A DNA stretch of 9,543 nt from Acidiferrobacter sp. (GCA_002694065.1 NZKZ01000058.1:1-9543); one strand, 5' to 3'; shown: positions 1-6,824, numbered from the stretch's first letter. Numbers and translations: made by a program. The notes: generated by a model from the sequence alone, not told the origin.

Positions 1-539
1 AACTCCATCTGGTCGGCCAGGATTCGTCGGCCCGAAAGATAAATGTATTCGGCGTGTGTCGGCACAAAAGGCACAGCCAAAAGTTGCATTCCGGCTTCCT
101 CGGGCGTGCGACTCCCCTTGTGGTGATTGCATCGCTTGCACGCGGTGACAACATTCTGCCAAATGTCCCTGCCGCCTTTGCTGAGGGGTTCTACGTGGTC
201 GCGAGACAGATCTGTATTTCTGAATTGATCCCCGCAATAAAGGCATAGATTGGCATCGCGCCGAAACAGGGTACTGTTGTTCAGTGGAGGGGCATAACTC
301 GGCAAACGCTTGAGATGGGCGCGGGACTGGCCGGCGGTACAGATAATGGAGTGGATCGCGAGGGTGCTTTGCTCTCCCGACCGCGCATTGATCCCGCCGT
401 GCACGTGATAAAGCACCGAACCCATTGGGTAAAGAATCTGATCAAGACAATGAAGCCGAACAGCTTCTTCAAAGCCGATCCACTCAATCGGCATGCCCGC
501 TACGTCGGTTCGCAGCACCCTAAGGCTGGCGTCGATCAT
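1..539 (-). CDS. HNH endonuclease, partial (C-terminus beyond window)
   Basis: This minus-strand gene reads off the left edge; 179 residues are visible without a stop. The N-terminus (VLRTDVAGMPIEWI) resembles a common family of free-standing bacterial HNH proteins. The nuclease core lies at about residues 93-145: a zinc-type CxxC (C99, C102), the catalytic D114-H115 pair, N129, then C134xxC137 followed by N138 and K141, which completes the DH-N-N/H motif with four zinc-ligand cysteines. The start is supported by GGAGGAG just upstream. It lies 166 bp downstream of the MFS transporter on the same strand and may be separately transcribed. Proteins of this family are usually chromosomal and their DNA target is generally unknown. 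No flanking repeats or phage genes point to a mobile element. The family is secure; the role is not. Confidence 0.88.
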   Translation of the reverse strand, partial: MIDASLRVLRTDVAGMPIEWIGFEEAVRLHCLDQILYPMGSVLYHVHGGINARSGEQSTLAIHSIICTAGQSRAHLKRLPSYAPPLNNSTLFRRDANLCLYCGDQFRNTDLSRDHVEPLSKGGRDIWQNVVTACKRCNHHKGSRTPEEAGMQLLAVPFVPTHAEYIYLSGRRILADQME

Positions 540-541
540 CG

Positions 542-548
542 CTCCTCC
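542..548 (-). promoter_or_regulatory. Ribosome binding site of the HNH gene
   Basis: On the minus strand GGAGGAG precedes the ATG at 539 by two bases (GGAGGAGCG-ATG). This is a near-perfect Shine-Dalgarno sequence with short spacing. It fixes the start of an otherwise edge-truncated gene. Confidence 0.75.
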
Positions 549-671
549 GGATTAGATTGGCCCTACTGTGCGGCAATTTCCCACCTCGATCAACTGTTAA
601 TTCAACTCAAGCACTGCCTCTGCAGGAATATTCCCAAAAGTGGAAAACCTGAACTTTCTTGCCTCCTTATG

Positions 672-698
672 GAAATAAATCTTCGTCCCGGACACGAA
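672..698 (-). terminator. Possible weak terminator after the MFS gene
   Basis: Just past the MFS stop codon the minus strand can form a 5-bp hairpin (TTCGT / ACGAA, seven-base loop, 682-698) followed by the T-rich ATTTATTT (672-679). The stem is short and the T tract is interrupted, so this is a weak candidate. It would separate the MFS gene from the HNH gene. Confidence 0.3.
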
Positions 699-705
699 AC
701 CCATA

Positions 706-1932
706 CTACGCCTCTTGCAAACGCGGCACAGGGGTCTCGTCTATCGGAAGATGGATCACTGCCGCCACCAGTCCCATCAAGATCCCTGCTTGCCACATCA
801 GGTCATATGACCCCGTCGCGTCGTGAATAAAACCGCCTAACCATACTCCAATAAAACTGCCGATCTGATGGCTCAGAAATACAAACCCATAAAGCGTCGC
901 CATGTAGCGAATTCCAAAAACCTGGGCAACGAGCCCCGCTGTCAAGGGCACCGTAGATAGCCACAGGATCCCCATGGTTGCTGCAAAAACGTAGATCACT
1001 TCGGTCGTTTTCGGCGAGATAAGAAATATCGCCAAGACCAGTGCGCGCAAAGCATAGATCCCGCTTAAACCCATTTTCTTACTGTACCTTTGGCCGAAGG
1101 CGCCGGAGAGCAACGAACCCAAAATATTGAATATGCCGATCAGCGAAATCGCAACCGCACCCACCATCGGCGCAAGATCAAGATCCGCGACATAGATCGG
1201 AAGATGCACGGTAATGAAAGCGACATGAAAGCCGCAAACAAAAAAACCTGTGGTTAACAATAAAAATCCCCGATTCGCAAATGCCTCGCGTATTGCTCCG
1301 CCGCTGCCGGAGTGCACAACGTTTTCGTTTCTCACCCGGGGATCGCTGGGCAAGGTGAACGCCAACGGCAGGATGAGGCATACCGAGATTGCAGTCACAA
1401 TCAGTGCGGTCGGCCAACCGTAACCGCTGATCATTCCCTGGGTGATCGGCGAGTACAAAACCTGCCCCACTGAGCCTGCCGCCGTACACAAGCCGATAAC
1501 AAATGATCGACGCTGCATTCCCACGACACGCAACATGGCGGCTGTTGCCAACGAAAACGCGGTAAACGCAACGCCCGTGCCGACAAGCACTCCGCCCGTC
1601 AAATGAAGTGTCAAGGTCGTGTCAATCAGCGTCACGCCGAAGGTCCCAACCGCATACACCAATGCGCCAATTCCGATTACCCACACTGGGCCGAAGCGGT
1701 CGGCCAACATTCCCGCGATCGGAAGACACAAACCCCAAAAGAGATTCTGCAAGGCCATGGCAAACGCAAAGTTCTCTCGGGACCAACCAAATTCTTCTGT
1801 GATGGGTCCGAGATAAACCCCGTAACTGGATCGCGCTCCAAAACCGATTAGAGAGATAAGGCAGCCGCCAAGCAGGACAACCAAGGGCGTCTGCCACGGC
1901 TTGATGGTTAAACGATAGTCGGTCGATTCCAT
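706..1932 (-). CDS. MFS transporter
   Basis: This 408-residue protein has the normal length for a 12-helix major facilitator superfamily permease. Long hydrophobic segments alternate with short charged loops throughout. The loop between helices 2 and 3 carries the MFS signature GMLADRFG (residues 74-81). The C-terminal half contains the GG-x-IHDATGSYDLMW type ending seen in oxalate/formate-antiporter-like and monocarboxylate-like MFS proteins. It acts in the inner membrane as a secondary transporter; the substrate cannot be read from the sequence, though a small organic acid is a reasonable guess. The ATG at 1932 has no strong ribosome binding site. The gene is divergent from sufE, with 145 bp between them that hold a small palindrome. 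Confidence 0.9.
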   Translation of the reverse strand: MESTDYRLTIKPWQTPLVVLLGGCLISLIGFGARSSYGVYLGPITEEFGWSRENFAFAMALQNLFWGLCLPIAGMLADRFGPVWVIGIGALVYAVGTFGVTLIDTTLTLHLTGGVLVGTGVAFTAFSLATAAMLRVVGMQRRSFVIGLCTAAGSVGQVLYSPITQGMISGYGWPTALIVTAISVCLILPLAFTLPSDPRVRNENVVHSGSGGAIREAFANRGFLLLTTGFFVCGFHVAFITVHLPIYVADLDLAPMVGAVAISLIGIFNILGSLLSGAFGQRYSKKMGLSGIYALRALVLAIFLISPKTTEVIYVFAATMGILWLSTVPLTAGLVAQVFGIRYMATLYGFVFLSHQIGSFIGVWLGGFIHDATGSYDLMWQAGILMGLVAAVIHLPIDETPVPRLQEA

Positions 1933-1946
1933 GCGCTATTGGTGAT

Positions 1947-1960
1947 TCCCGGATTCGGGA
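1947..1960. repeat. Short palindrome upstream of the MFS gene
   Basis: TCCCGGATTCGGGA is an inverted repeat with 5-bp arms (TCCCG/CGGGA) and a four-base centre. It lies 15 bases upstream of the MFS start codon, just downstream (minus strand) of a TTGACC that could be a -35 element. It could be an operator or a small leader hairpin, but sites this short can arise by chance. Confidence 0.3.
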
Positions 1961-2003
1961 GGGTCAAGTATGTATTCGAGCAATCATAACTGTGTAGCAC
2001 GGG

Positions 2004-2033
2004 TTCAGTCATTAGCCAACGGGGCGATATAAT
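2004..2033 (+). promoter_or_regulatory. Candidate promoter for sufE
   Basis: A perfect -10 hexamer TATAAT lies at 2028-2033, 44 bases ahead of the sufE start. The best -35 match is a weak TTCAGT at 2004-2009 with an 18-bp spacer. The surrounding AT-rich stretch (ATATAATTAATAAA) stands out from the neighbouring DNA. Transcription would start near 2040, giving a short leader. No recognisable IscR or Fur box is seen. Confidence 0.5.
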
Positions 2034-2077
2034 TAATAAAGACAAGCGTGTGATCATGCAAATACCCACACATTTTT

Positions 2078-2509
2078 ATGGACACTTTCCCAATTGATTA
2101 CCCACGCGTCGTGGAAGCCTTTGAGTTCCTCCAGGACTGGGACGCGCGCTACCAGTTCATTACCGAACTGGGGGAGAAGCTCCCGCCCTACCCAGATGAG
2201 GAGCGGATTGACCTCTATCATGTTCCAGAATGCATGAGCACGGTCTATATCCGCGCTATTCGAGATAATGAAGGCTTGTTCACATTTCATGGGGACTGCG
2301 ACACCTCCACAGTAAAGGGCGTAGTCGCCATCCTGCTGGGCATGTTCAATGGCAAGACTGCATCAGAAATCGATGAATTCGATGCCGATGCCGAATTTGA
2401 AAAACTAGGGCTCTTTGAGCATCTGAGCCCCAGCCGTCATGTCGGCGTTTATGCCATGGTGCAACGGGTAAAACGCCAGGTCAGCGCCATTGAGGAAAGC
2501 CAGGGTTAG
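2078..2509 (+). CDS. sufE: SufE family Fe-S cluster assembly sulfur acceptor
   Basis: SufE accepts persulfide sulfur from the cysteine desulfurase SufS and passes it to the SufBCD scaffold in the cytoplasm. The protein is 143 residues, the normal length for the family. The active-site loop reads VPECMSTVYI with the sulfur-accepting C52, equivalent to C51 of E. coli SufE. The usual VxGCQSxVW consensus is relaxed here to E-C-M-S-T-V-Y. Family landmarks follow: FHGDCDTSTVKGVVAILL (about 70-87), FNGKTASEI (90-98), and the C-terminal LSPSRHVGVYAMVQRVK (116-132). An in-frame stop at 2051-2053 leaves ATG 2078 as the only good start, although no clear ribosome binding site precedes it. It stands alone: no sufS or sufBCD lies in the window. 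The next gene on the strand is 195 bp away and probably has its own promoter. Confidence 0.92.
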   Translation: MDTFPIDYPRVVEAFEFLQDWDARYQFITELGEKLPPYPDEERIDLYHVPECMSTVYIRAIRDNEGLFTFHGDCDTSTVKGVVAILLGMFNGKTASEIDEFDADAEFEKLGLFEHLSPSRHVGVYAMVQRVKRQVSAIEESQG

Positions 2510-2597
2510 AAAATTTCCTTCAGGGCGACCGTTACGAAGGCCTAAGACACGACACCTTTCCCCTCCCTTCCCAACCACGACTCGGTCCTAGCATCTG

Positions 2598-2615
2598 AAT
2601 CGCGACTGTGCGATT
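2598..2615. repeat. Inverted repeat between sufE and the PhyH gene
   Basis: AATCGC (2598-2603) and GCGATT (2610-2615) are a perfect 6-bp inverted repeat with a six-base spacer. No T tract follows directly (the nearest T run is 2635-2640), so it is a poor terminator. It could be an operator just ahead of a weak TTGATA (2617-2622) that may serve the downstream dioxygenase gene. Confidence 0.3.
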
Positions 2616-2704
2616 GTTGATAATCCGTATTTGCTTTTTTGGTTAGACTTTAAATTAGGCCGAGGTGGCCCCTAAACCATCACCAGATATGGAGCACGGG
2701 ATTC

Positions 2705-3538
2705 ATGGGCAAATTCCTTACTGAACATCAGGTTCAGGACTTCAGGGCCGAGGGGTTTGTGCCGCCCTTTTCGGTCGCGACAGCTGACCTGATGCAGGAG
2801 ATGCGCTCAAAGCTTGAATCATTCGAGCAGGCGCAAGGGGGCGCGCTGCGCGGATCGCAACGTTTCAAGAACCATTTGCTATTCAAGTGGCTGTCTGACT
2901 TTATTCGGACTCCGAGAATTCTCGATGCGGTCGAGGACCTCATCGGACCAGACATTCTTGTCTGGTCGACTGACTGGTGGATCAAAGAACCCCGCTCGCC
3001 CCAGTTTGTCTCGTGGCATCAGGACAGTCAGTACTGGGGGCTCGATTCAGACAGACTCGTCACCGTCTGGGTAGCCCTTTCGCCCGCCACCGTGCAGAGC
3101 GGATGTATGCGGGTGCTGCCAGGCAGTCACGTTGGACCGGATCTCGCTCATCAAGACACGTACCACGATGACAATATGCTGACTCGAGGGCAGGAAATCG
3201 GCGGAGTCGATGAAAATCTAGCCGTAAACCTTGAAGTCGACACTGGAGAAGCGACGCTTTTTGCCTATCGTATTGCTCACGCTTCCCACCCCAACCAGAC
3301 CGATGATCGACGAATCGGCCTGGCGATTAGGTATATCCCGCCGGACACCCGGCAAGCCTATTCAGATGAAGATAGCGCTGCGCTAGTCCGTGGAGTCGAC
3401 CGCTTTGAGAATTTCAAACTTGAGCCCGAACCCCGGTACGATCTGGATCCGGTGGCCGTGGAGTTCCATCGGGAGTCTGAAGAGGTCCGCAGACAGATCA
3501 TGTATCGCGGCACTGACTGGAAAACCCATCGCACCTGA
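2705..3538 (+). CDS. Phytanoyl-CoA dioxygenase (PhyH) family Fe(II)/2-oxoglutarate oxygenase
   Basis: The 277-residue protein has the double-stranded beta-helix oxygenase pattern of the PhyH family. The proximal iron motif is H105-Q-D107 in VSWHQDSQYWG. The family segment VTVWVALSPATVQSGCMRVLPGSH follows at residues 119-142. The distal ligand is most likely H192 in IAHASHPNQTDDRR, with R202 or R203 positioned to bind the 2-oxoglutarate carboxylate. Such enzymes hydroxylate or otherwise oxidise small molecules in the cytoplasm, using O2 and 2-oxoglutarate. Characterised relatives include phytanoyl-CoA hydroxylase, the ectoine hydroxylase EctD and halogenase-like SyrP-type enzymes. The HxD carboxylate is intact, so this is not a halogenase. 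The ATG has GGAG ten bases upstream. The gene converges on the ABC gene and has no obvious operon partner. The substrate is unknown. Confidence 0.9.
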   Translation: MGKFLTEHQVQDFRAEGFVPPFSVATADLMQEMRSKLESFEQAQGGALRGSQRFKNHLLFKWLSDFIRTPRILDAVEDLIGPDILVWSTDWWIKEPRSPQFVSWHQDSQYWGLDSDRLVTVWVALSPATVQSGCMRVLPGSHVGPDLAHQDTYHDDNMLTRGQEIGGVDENLAVNLEVDTGEATLFAYRIAHASHPNQTDDRRIGLAIRYIPPDTRQAYSDEDSAALVRGVDRFENFKLEPEPRYDLDPVAVEFHRESEEVRRQIMYRGTDWKTHRT

Positions 3539-3547
3539 ACTCCAGTC

Positions 3548-3578
3548 AAGTCGGGACATCGCGGTGCCCTTCCGACTT
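3548..3578. terminator. Possible bidirectional terminator between convergent genes
   Basis: AAGTCGG (3548-3554) pairs perfectly with CCGACTT (3572-3578) around a 17-base loop. It lies ten bases past the stop of the dioxygenase gene, between two convergent genes. It is followed by TATT and preceded by CAAG, so there is no good T run on either strand. The position is right for a terminator; the structure is only moderate. Confidence 0.4.
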
Positions 3579-3672
3579 TATTGGGGCGCAGGATTCAGCG
3601 AGCAATCAAATTCGAAGGAGCGGCCAGCCTCTGACTGCTTTGCCTGTCCAGTCCCTGACTCACGCTAAAAAT

Positions 3673-5313
3673 CTAGTTGAGGGACTCTATGGTTGGCAAT
3701 TCACCACGTTTACGGCGCTCAACCAGGGTATCCAGCCAATCTGGATTCATCTCTGGAACGGATGACAACAAAAGCTCAGTATAGGCTTCGTGCGGGGGAG
3801 AGAGAATCTCTGCCTTGGGTCCCTGCTCTACTACCCTGCCCTGATACATCACCACAATACTGTCAGCAATTGCTTTCACGGTAGCAAGATCATGGGTAAT
3901 GAATAGATAGGAAACGCCCAACTGGTTCTGCAGGTTCTGCAAAAGTTCCAGAATTCCTTCCGCGACGAGCTGGTCAAGGGCCGAAGTTACTTCATCACAG
4001 ATAATAAGGTCAGGCTCCGCTGCCAGCGCTCGGGCGATACAAATCCTCTGCTTTTCACCCCCAGAGAGTTGTGCCGGGTAGCGTTCTGCATAATCGGCCG
4101 GCAGTTCAATCTGCTCAAGCAACCGGTTGATCGTGGCCACTTTCTCGGCACCCTTCAAGCCCAGATAGAACTCCAACGGCCGGCCGATGATCTCGGCAAT
4201 CTTTTGCCGGGGATTAAGCGCCACGTCCGGCATCTGATAAATCATCTGAATGGATCGCAACTCCTCACGTCCGCGGTTCGCTAACGCCGGGCTCAAGGCC
4301 TCTCCACGAAACCGGACTTCTCCCTTCAACGGGGGCAGCAATCCGGTGATCACTCGCGCGAGGGTGCTTTTGCCGCTTCCGGACTCCCCAACGACTGCAA
4401 CCGTTTTTCCTTTCTGTACCCTGACCGAAATATCGCTGAGCACGTCTTCCTCAGCGCGCGGGTATCGTGCACTTACGCCAGAAACGTCGAGAACCGTCTC
4501 ATCGCGTTTGGATGCATCTTTATCTTCGCGCAAAGATCGGACTGCCAGTAAGCGTCGGGTGTATTCCTGCTGGGGATTTTCCAGAAGATTCCGCGCATCT
4601 CCTTCCTCCACCAGGTCTCCGTAACGTAACACCATGATGCGATCTGCAAGTTGCGCGACCACCGCAAGATCGTGTGTGATGTAAATCGCGGCGACTCCCC
4701 GCGCCCTCACCGCTTCCTTGATCGTAGAGAGCACTTCTATCTGCGTGGTCACATCAAGCGCAGTCGTAGGCTCATCGAAGATGATGAGACGTGGGTCACA
4801 ACCCATCGCCATCGCAGTCATGGCGCGCTGCAACTGACCTCCTGAGACTTGGTGTGGGAAGCGGTTGCCGATGTTGTCTGGATCAGGCAAATCCAGTTGA
4901 CGATAAAGTTCCTGACCACGGCGCGCGGCCTCATCGCCCCGCATCTTGCCGTGCTGCACTGGCGCCTCCACAAACTGCTCAATCAGACGATGCGCGGGAT
5001 TGAACGCCGCGGCCGCGCTCTGTGCCACGTAGGAAACACTGTTTCCGCGTATCTCGCGCAGTCGTGAGGCAGAGGCGCCCACCAGTTCTTCGTCTTCGAG
5101 ACAGATCGACCCGGAGACAATTCTGCACCCGGGCTTGGTATACCCCATTCCCGCCAAGCCAAAAGTCGACTTGCCTGCTCCTGACTCTCCAATCAGGCCG
5201 ATGATCTCGCCTTTATGCAGATTCATGCTGAGACCCTTCACGATCGGCTTCCATTCGCCGTCAATGTCTGCCTCGATCACGAGGTCGCGCATACTGAGAA
5301 GAAGTTCACTCAC
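3673..5313 (-). CDS. Fused dual ATP-binding protein of a dipeptide/oligopeptide-type ABC transporter
   Basis: The 546-residue protein carries two complete nucleotide-binding domains in tandem. Domain 1 has Walker A GESGAGKST (42-50), signature SGGQLQR (157-163), Walker B LIIFDE (176-181) and H-switch H214. Domain 2 has Walker A GESGSGKST (309-317), signature SGGEKQR (417-423), Walker B LIICDE (436-441) and H474. The post-Walker-B motif of domain 2 reads DEVTSALD instead of the usual DEPTSALD. C-terminal extensions after each domain (about 246-260 and 505-520, e.g. AYTELLLSSVPEMNP) are typical of Dpp/Opp-class ATPases; YejF and GsiA are characterised fused examples. It would energise import through two inner-membrane permeases and a periplasmic binding protein, none of which is in the window. 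The GTG start has AGGA eight bases upstream. It is divergent from the cupin gene. The substrate is unknown. Confidence 0.92.
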   Translation of the reverse strand: MSELLLSMRDLVIEADIDGEWKPIVKGLSMNLHKGEIIGLIGESGAGKSTFGLAGMGYTKPGCRIVSGSICLEDEELVGASASRLREIRGNSVSYVAQSAAAAFNPAHRLIEQFVEAPVQHGKMRGDEAARRGQELYRQLDLPDPDNIGNRFPHQVSGGQLQRAMTAMAMGCDPRLIIFDEPTTALDVTTQIEVLSTIKEAVRARGVAAIYITHDLAVVAQLADRIMVLRYGDLVEEGDARNLLENPQQEYTRRLLAVRSLREDKDASKRDETVLDVSGVSARYPRAEEDVLSDISVRVQKGKTVAVVGESGSGKSTLARVITGLLPPLKGEVRFRGEALSPALANRGREELRSIQMIYQMPDVALNPRQKIAEIIGRPLEFYLGLKGAEKVATINRLLEQIELPADYAERYPAQLSGGEKQRICIARALAAEPDLIICDEVTSALDQLVAEGILELLQNLQNQLGVSYLFITHDLATVKAIADSIVVMYQGRVVEQGPKAEILSPPHEAYTELLLSSVPEMNPDWLDTLVERRKRGELPTIESLN

Positions 5314-5365
5314 AAATGTTTTCCTGAAGTCATGAAAATCTATGGACTTGCATCAGTCTCGATTT

Positions 5366-5395
5366 AATTTACTAGATTCAGAGGTATGCCGTCAG
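5366..5395 (-). promoter_or_regulatory. Candidate promoter for the ABC ATPase gene
   Basis: On the minus strand CTGACG (5390-5395) and TAAATT (5366-5371) are spaced by 18 bp, each matching the sigma-70 consensus at four of six positions. This puts the start of transcription about 45 bases before the GTG start codon. It is a plausible but weak call. Confidence 0.3.
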
Positions 5396-5416
5396 CACAA
5401 AAAGGCCGCGTTCTGA

Positions 5417-5422
5417 TATAAC
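5417..5422 (+). promoter_or_regulatory. Candidate -10 element for the cupin gene
   Basis: TATAAC (within TTCTGATATAACCC) matches the -10 consensus at five of six bases, 84 bases before the cupin start. No good -35 lies at the right distance, so it would need an activator or be a chance match. A 7-bp inverted repeat follows it inside the predicted leader. Confidence 0.3.
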
Positions 5423-5448
5423 CCACGTCAAGAGATTACCCTATTCGA

Positions 5449-5481
5449 GCCCATCAACAAAGCAATTCACTCGCGATGGGC
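5449..5481. repeat. Inverted repeat in the leader of the cupin gene
   Basis: GCCCATC (5449-5455) and GATGGGC (5475-5481) are perfect 7-bp arms separated by 19 bases. The structure ends 24 bases before the cupin start codon. It could be a leader hairpin or a dyad operator for a regulator of the cupin gene. Confidence 0.4.
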
Positions 5482-5505
5482 ATCCCGGACTGAAGAGAAC
5501 CACTC

Positions 5506-6117
5506 ATGAGCCAGTACCTGCCGACGCTTTTGGATCAGGTCGCCCAAACTTGTCGAACAAGTAATGATCCAGAATTTAGGTTGCTGTCGAATCAGATCGA
5601 CCGCGTGCCGCGTGAAAAACCTGAAAAAGAGTCTCTAACCTGTCCCACATCAGAACTTTGCCTCGAAACAGCAATACAGGGAATCCCGGCTGATCACCTG
5701 CTCCGTGACGCAGTCGCTCAGGCCGCTCCCTTCTCCCCCTGGGAGGAAGCCAGCCGAGGTGTGCCGGAGTTTTTCCCCGGGGGCTATGCCTACGCCATGC
5801 TGGCAGATGAGAGTCCGCCGGCCGATGACGACCCAGTGAGAATGGGTCTTCTCCTGCAGCGGGGCAATATCCCCTATCCGGGCCACGCGCACGATGCCGA
5901 GGAGTTCTATTTCATTCTGAGCGGTGAAGCTCACTGGCGCATCGACGCTCGGGAGTTCACGGCGCGGCCGGGTGACCTAATCCACCACGCCCCTCGCGCC
6001 GTTCACGCGATGCAGACGGGATCAGCACCACTGCTGGCGCTATGGGTTTGGCGGGGAAACCTTTCGGGTCGTTTCTGGTACGAAAGTGCGCCTGACGTGG
6101 ACTGTCCGCGGAGTTGA
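5506..6117 (+). CDS. Cupin-domain protein, candidate DMSP lyase (DddQ/DddL-like)
   Basis: The 203-residue protein has an N-terminal, probably helical part (about 1-85) and a C-terminal cupin barrel (about 110-195). Cupin motif 1 reads YPGHAHDAEEFYFILSG (124-140); motif 2 includes PGDLIHHAPRAVHAMQT (155-171). Candidate metal ligands are H129, E133 and H167, with Y135 placed as catalytic base. This H-x3-E-x-Y...H spacing equals that recalled for Ruegeria DddQ (H125, E129, Y131, H163), a constant offset of four; Y124 would match DddQ Y120. DddQ is about 200 residues long and splits dimethylsulfoniopropionate into dimethyl sulfide and acrylate using a bound metal. The gene is divergent from the ABC ATPase and ends 34 bp from the convergent LysE gene; no acrylate-handling genes are adjacent. 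Alternatively it is a non-lyase member of the same cupin superfamily. The cupin fold is secure, lyase activity less so. Confidence 0.72.
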   Translation: MSQYLPTLLDQVAQTCRTSNDPEFRLLSNQIDRVPREKPEKESLTCPTSELCLETAIQGIPADHLLRDAVAQAAPFSPWEEASRGVPEFFPGGYAYAMLADESPPADDDPVRMGLLLQRGNIPYPGHAHDAEEFYFILSGEAHWRIDAREFTARPGDLIHHAPRAVHAMQTGSAPLLALWVWRGNLSGRFWYESAPDVDCPRS

Positions 6118-6151
6118 AACTCTATACTGCTGCGTGCGCACCAGTCGGACC

Positions 6152-6805
6152 TCAGCCCTGCGTCGGGGGATCGATAGTGGCACTGAAAACCCCGAGTCCC
6201 ATATAAGTCAGGCCTCCCACGATCTGCGGCCATCGGCTCTGCCCGCTTTGACGCCTAAGAAGGCGCGTCACCACACCCGCAGTAAATGTAAATAAGGTAT
6301 CCGTCACCAGAACAACCCCGATCAGCACTGTCCCCAGGAGTAGAAACTGCATGGCCGGCTCGCCTCGCCCGGGGTCTACGAACTGCGGAAAAAACGCGAG
6401 AAAGAAAATCCCCACCTTCGGGTTGAGGACATTGACCATGACGGCGTGGCTGTAGACCCGCCATAGATCTCTCGTGGGCCGCTCTAATGGTGCTCCCTGC
6501 TCTTGCCTGGGTCGAGTCAGCAGATACAGGCCCAACGCTACAAGATAAACGGCGCCTGCATATTTCACGAACTGGAAAACCGCCGCTGATGATGCCAGCA
6601 ACAGCGTCAGGCCAAACACGGCCATCACAACATGAACCAGGGTCCCTGTCGCTATCCCCAGCACGGATATCACCCCGGCGCGAGTGCCTTGGGCAATGCT
6701 GGTAGCAAGAATGTAAAAGAGTGCAGGACCGGGCGTTAACGCCAACACCAGCACTGCGCCAACGAAAACGCCTAGCTGAGGGCCAGGCGGCAGCAGTTCA
6801 ACCAC
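6152..6805 (-). CDS. LysE/RhtB family amino-acid exporter
   Basis: The 217-residue membrane protein has the length and about six hydrophobic segments of the LysE translocator family. Diagnostic motifs are LALTPGPALFYILATSIAQG (21-40), the glycine-rich GVISVLGIATG (44-54) and NVLNPKVGIFFLAFFPQFV (125-143). Family members export amino acids or related small metabolites across the inner membrane; the substrate cannot be told. The start is GTG at 6805, with GGGAG seven bases upstream on the minus strand. It begins 19 bp after the MoaD-like gene, so it is probably the last gene of the AOR operon. It converges with the cupin gene with only 34 bp between the stops and no clear terminator there. Confidence 0.9.
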   Translation of the reverse strand: MVELLPPGPQLGVFVGAVLVLALTPGPALFYILATSIAQGTRAGVISVLGIATGTLVHVVMAVFGLTLLLASSAAVFQFVKYAGAVYLVALGLYLLTRPRQEQGAPLERPTRDLWRVYSHAVMVNVLNPKVGIFFLAFFPQFVDPGRGEPAMQFLLLGTVLIGVVLVTDTLFTFTAGVVTRLLRRQSGQSRWPQIVGGLTYMGLGVFSATIDPPTQG

Positions 6806-6824
6806 CTCGGACTCCCTTAGCCCC

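Noticed and set aside
1..539. HNH gene as part of an intron, intein or phage
   Set aside because: The protein matches a free-standing chromosomal HNH family, and no intron, intein, phage or repeat features are seen next to it.
625..634. Perfect 10-bp palindrome GGAATATTCC between the MFS and HNH genes
   Set aside because: It is short and has no associated promoter elements or second copy nearby; chance is a sufficient explanation.
661..672. AAGGAGG-like ribosome binding sequence on the minus strand downstream of the MFS gene
   Set aside because: No ATG, GTG or TTG follows at a usable distance, so it does not begin a small gene.
315..830. A 171-codon plus-strand open frame at the left end
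   Set aside because: It overlaps the HNH gene and the 3' end of the MFS gene in antisense, and its translation shows no domain. The HNH reading on the minus strand explains the DNA.
2517..2540. CCTTC/GAAGG hairpin after sufE as a terminator
   Set aside because: The stem is five base pairs with a 14-base loop and no T run, too weak to call.
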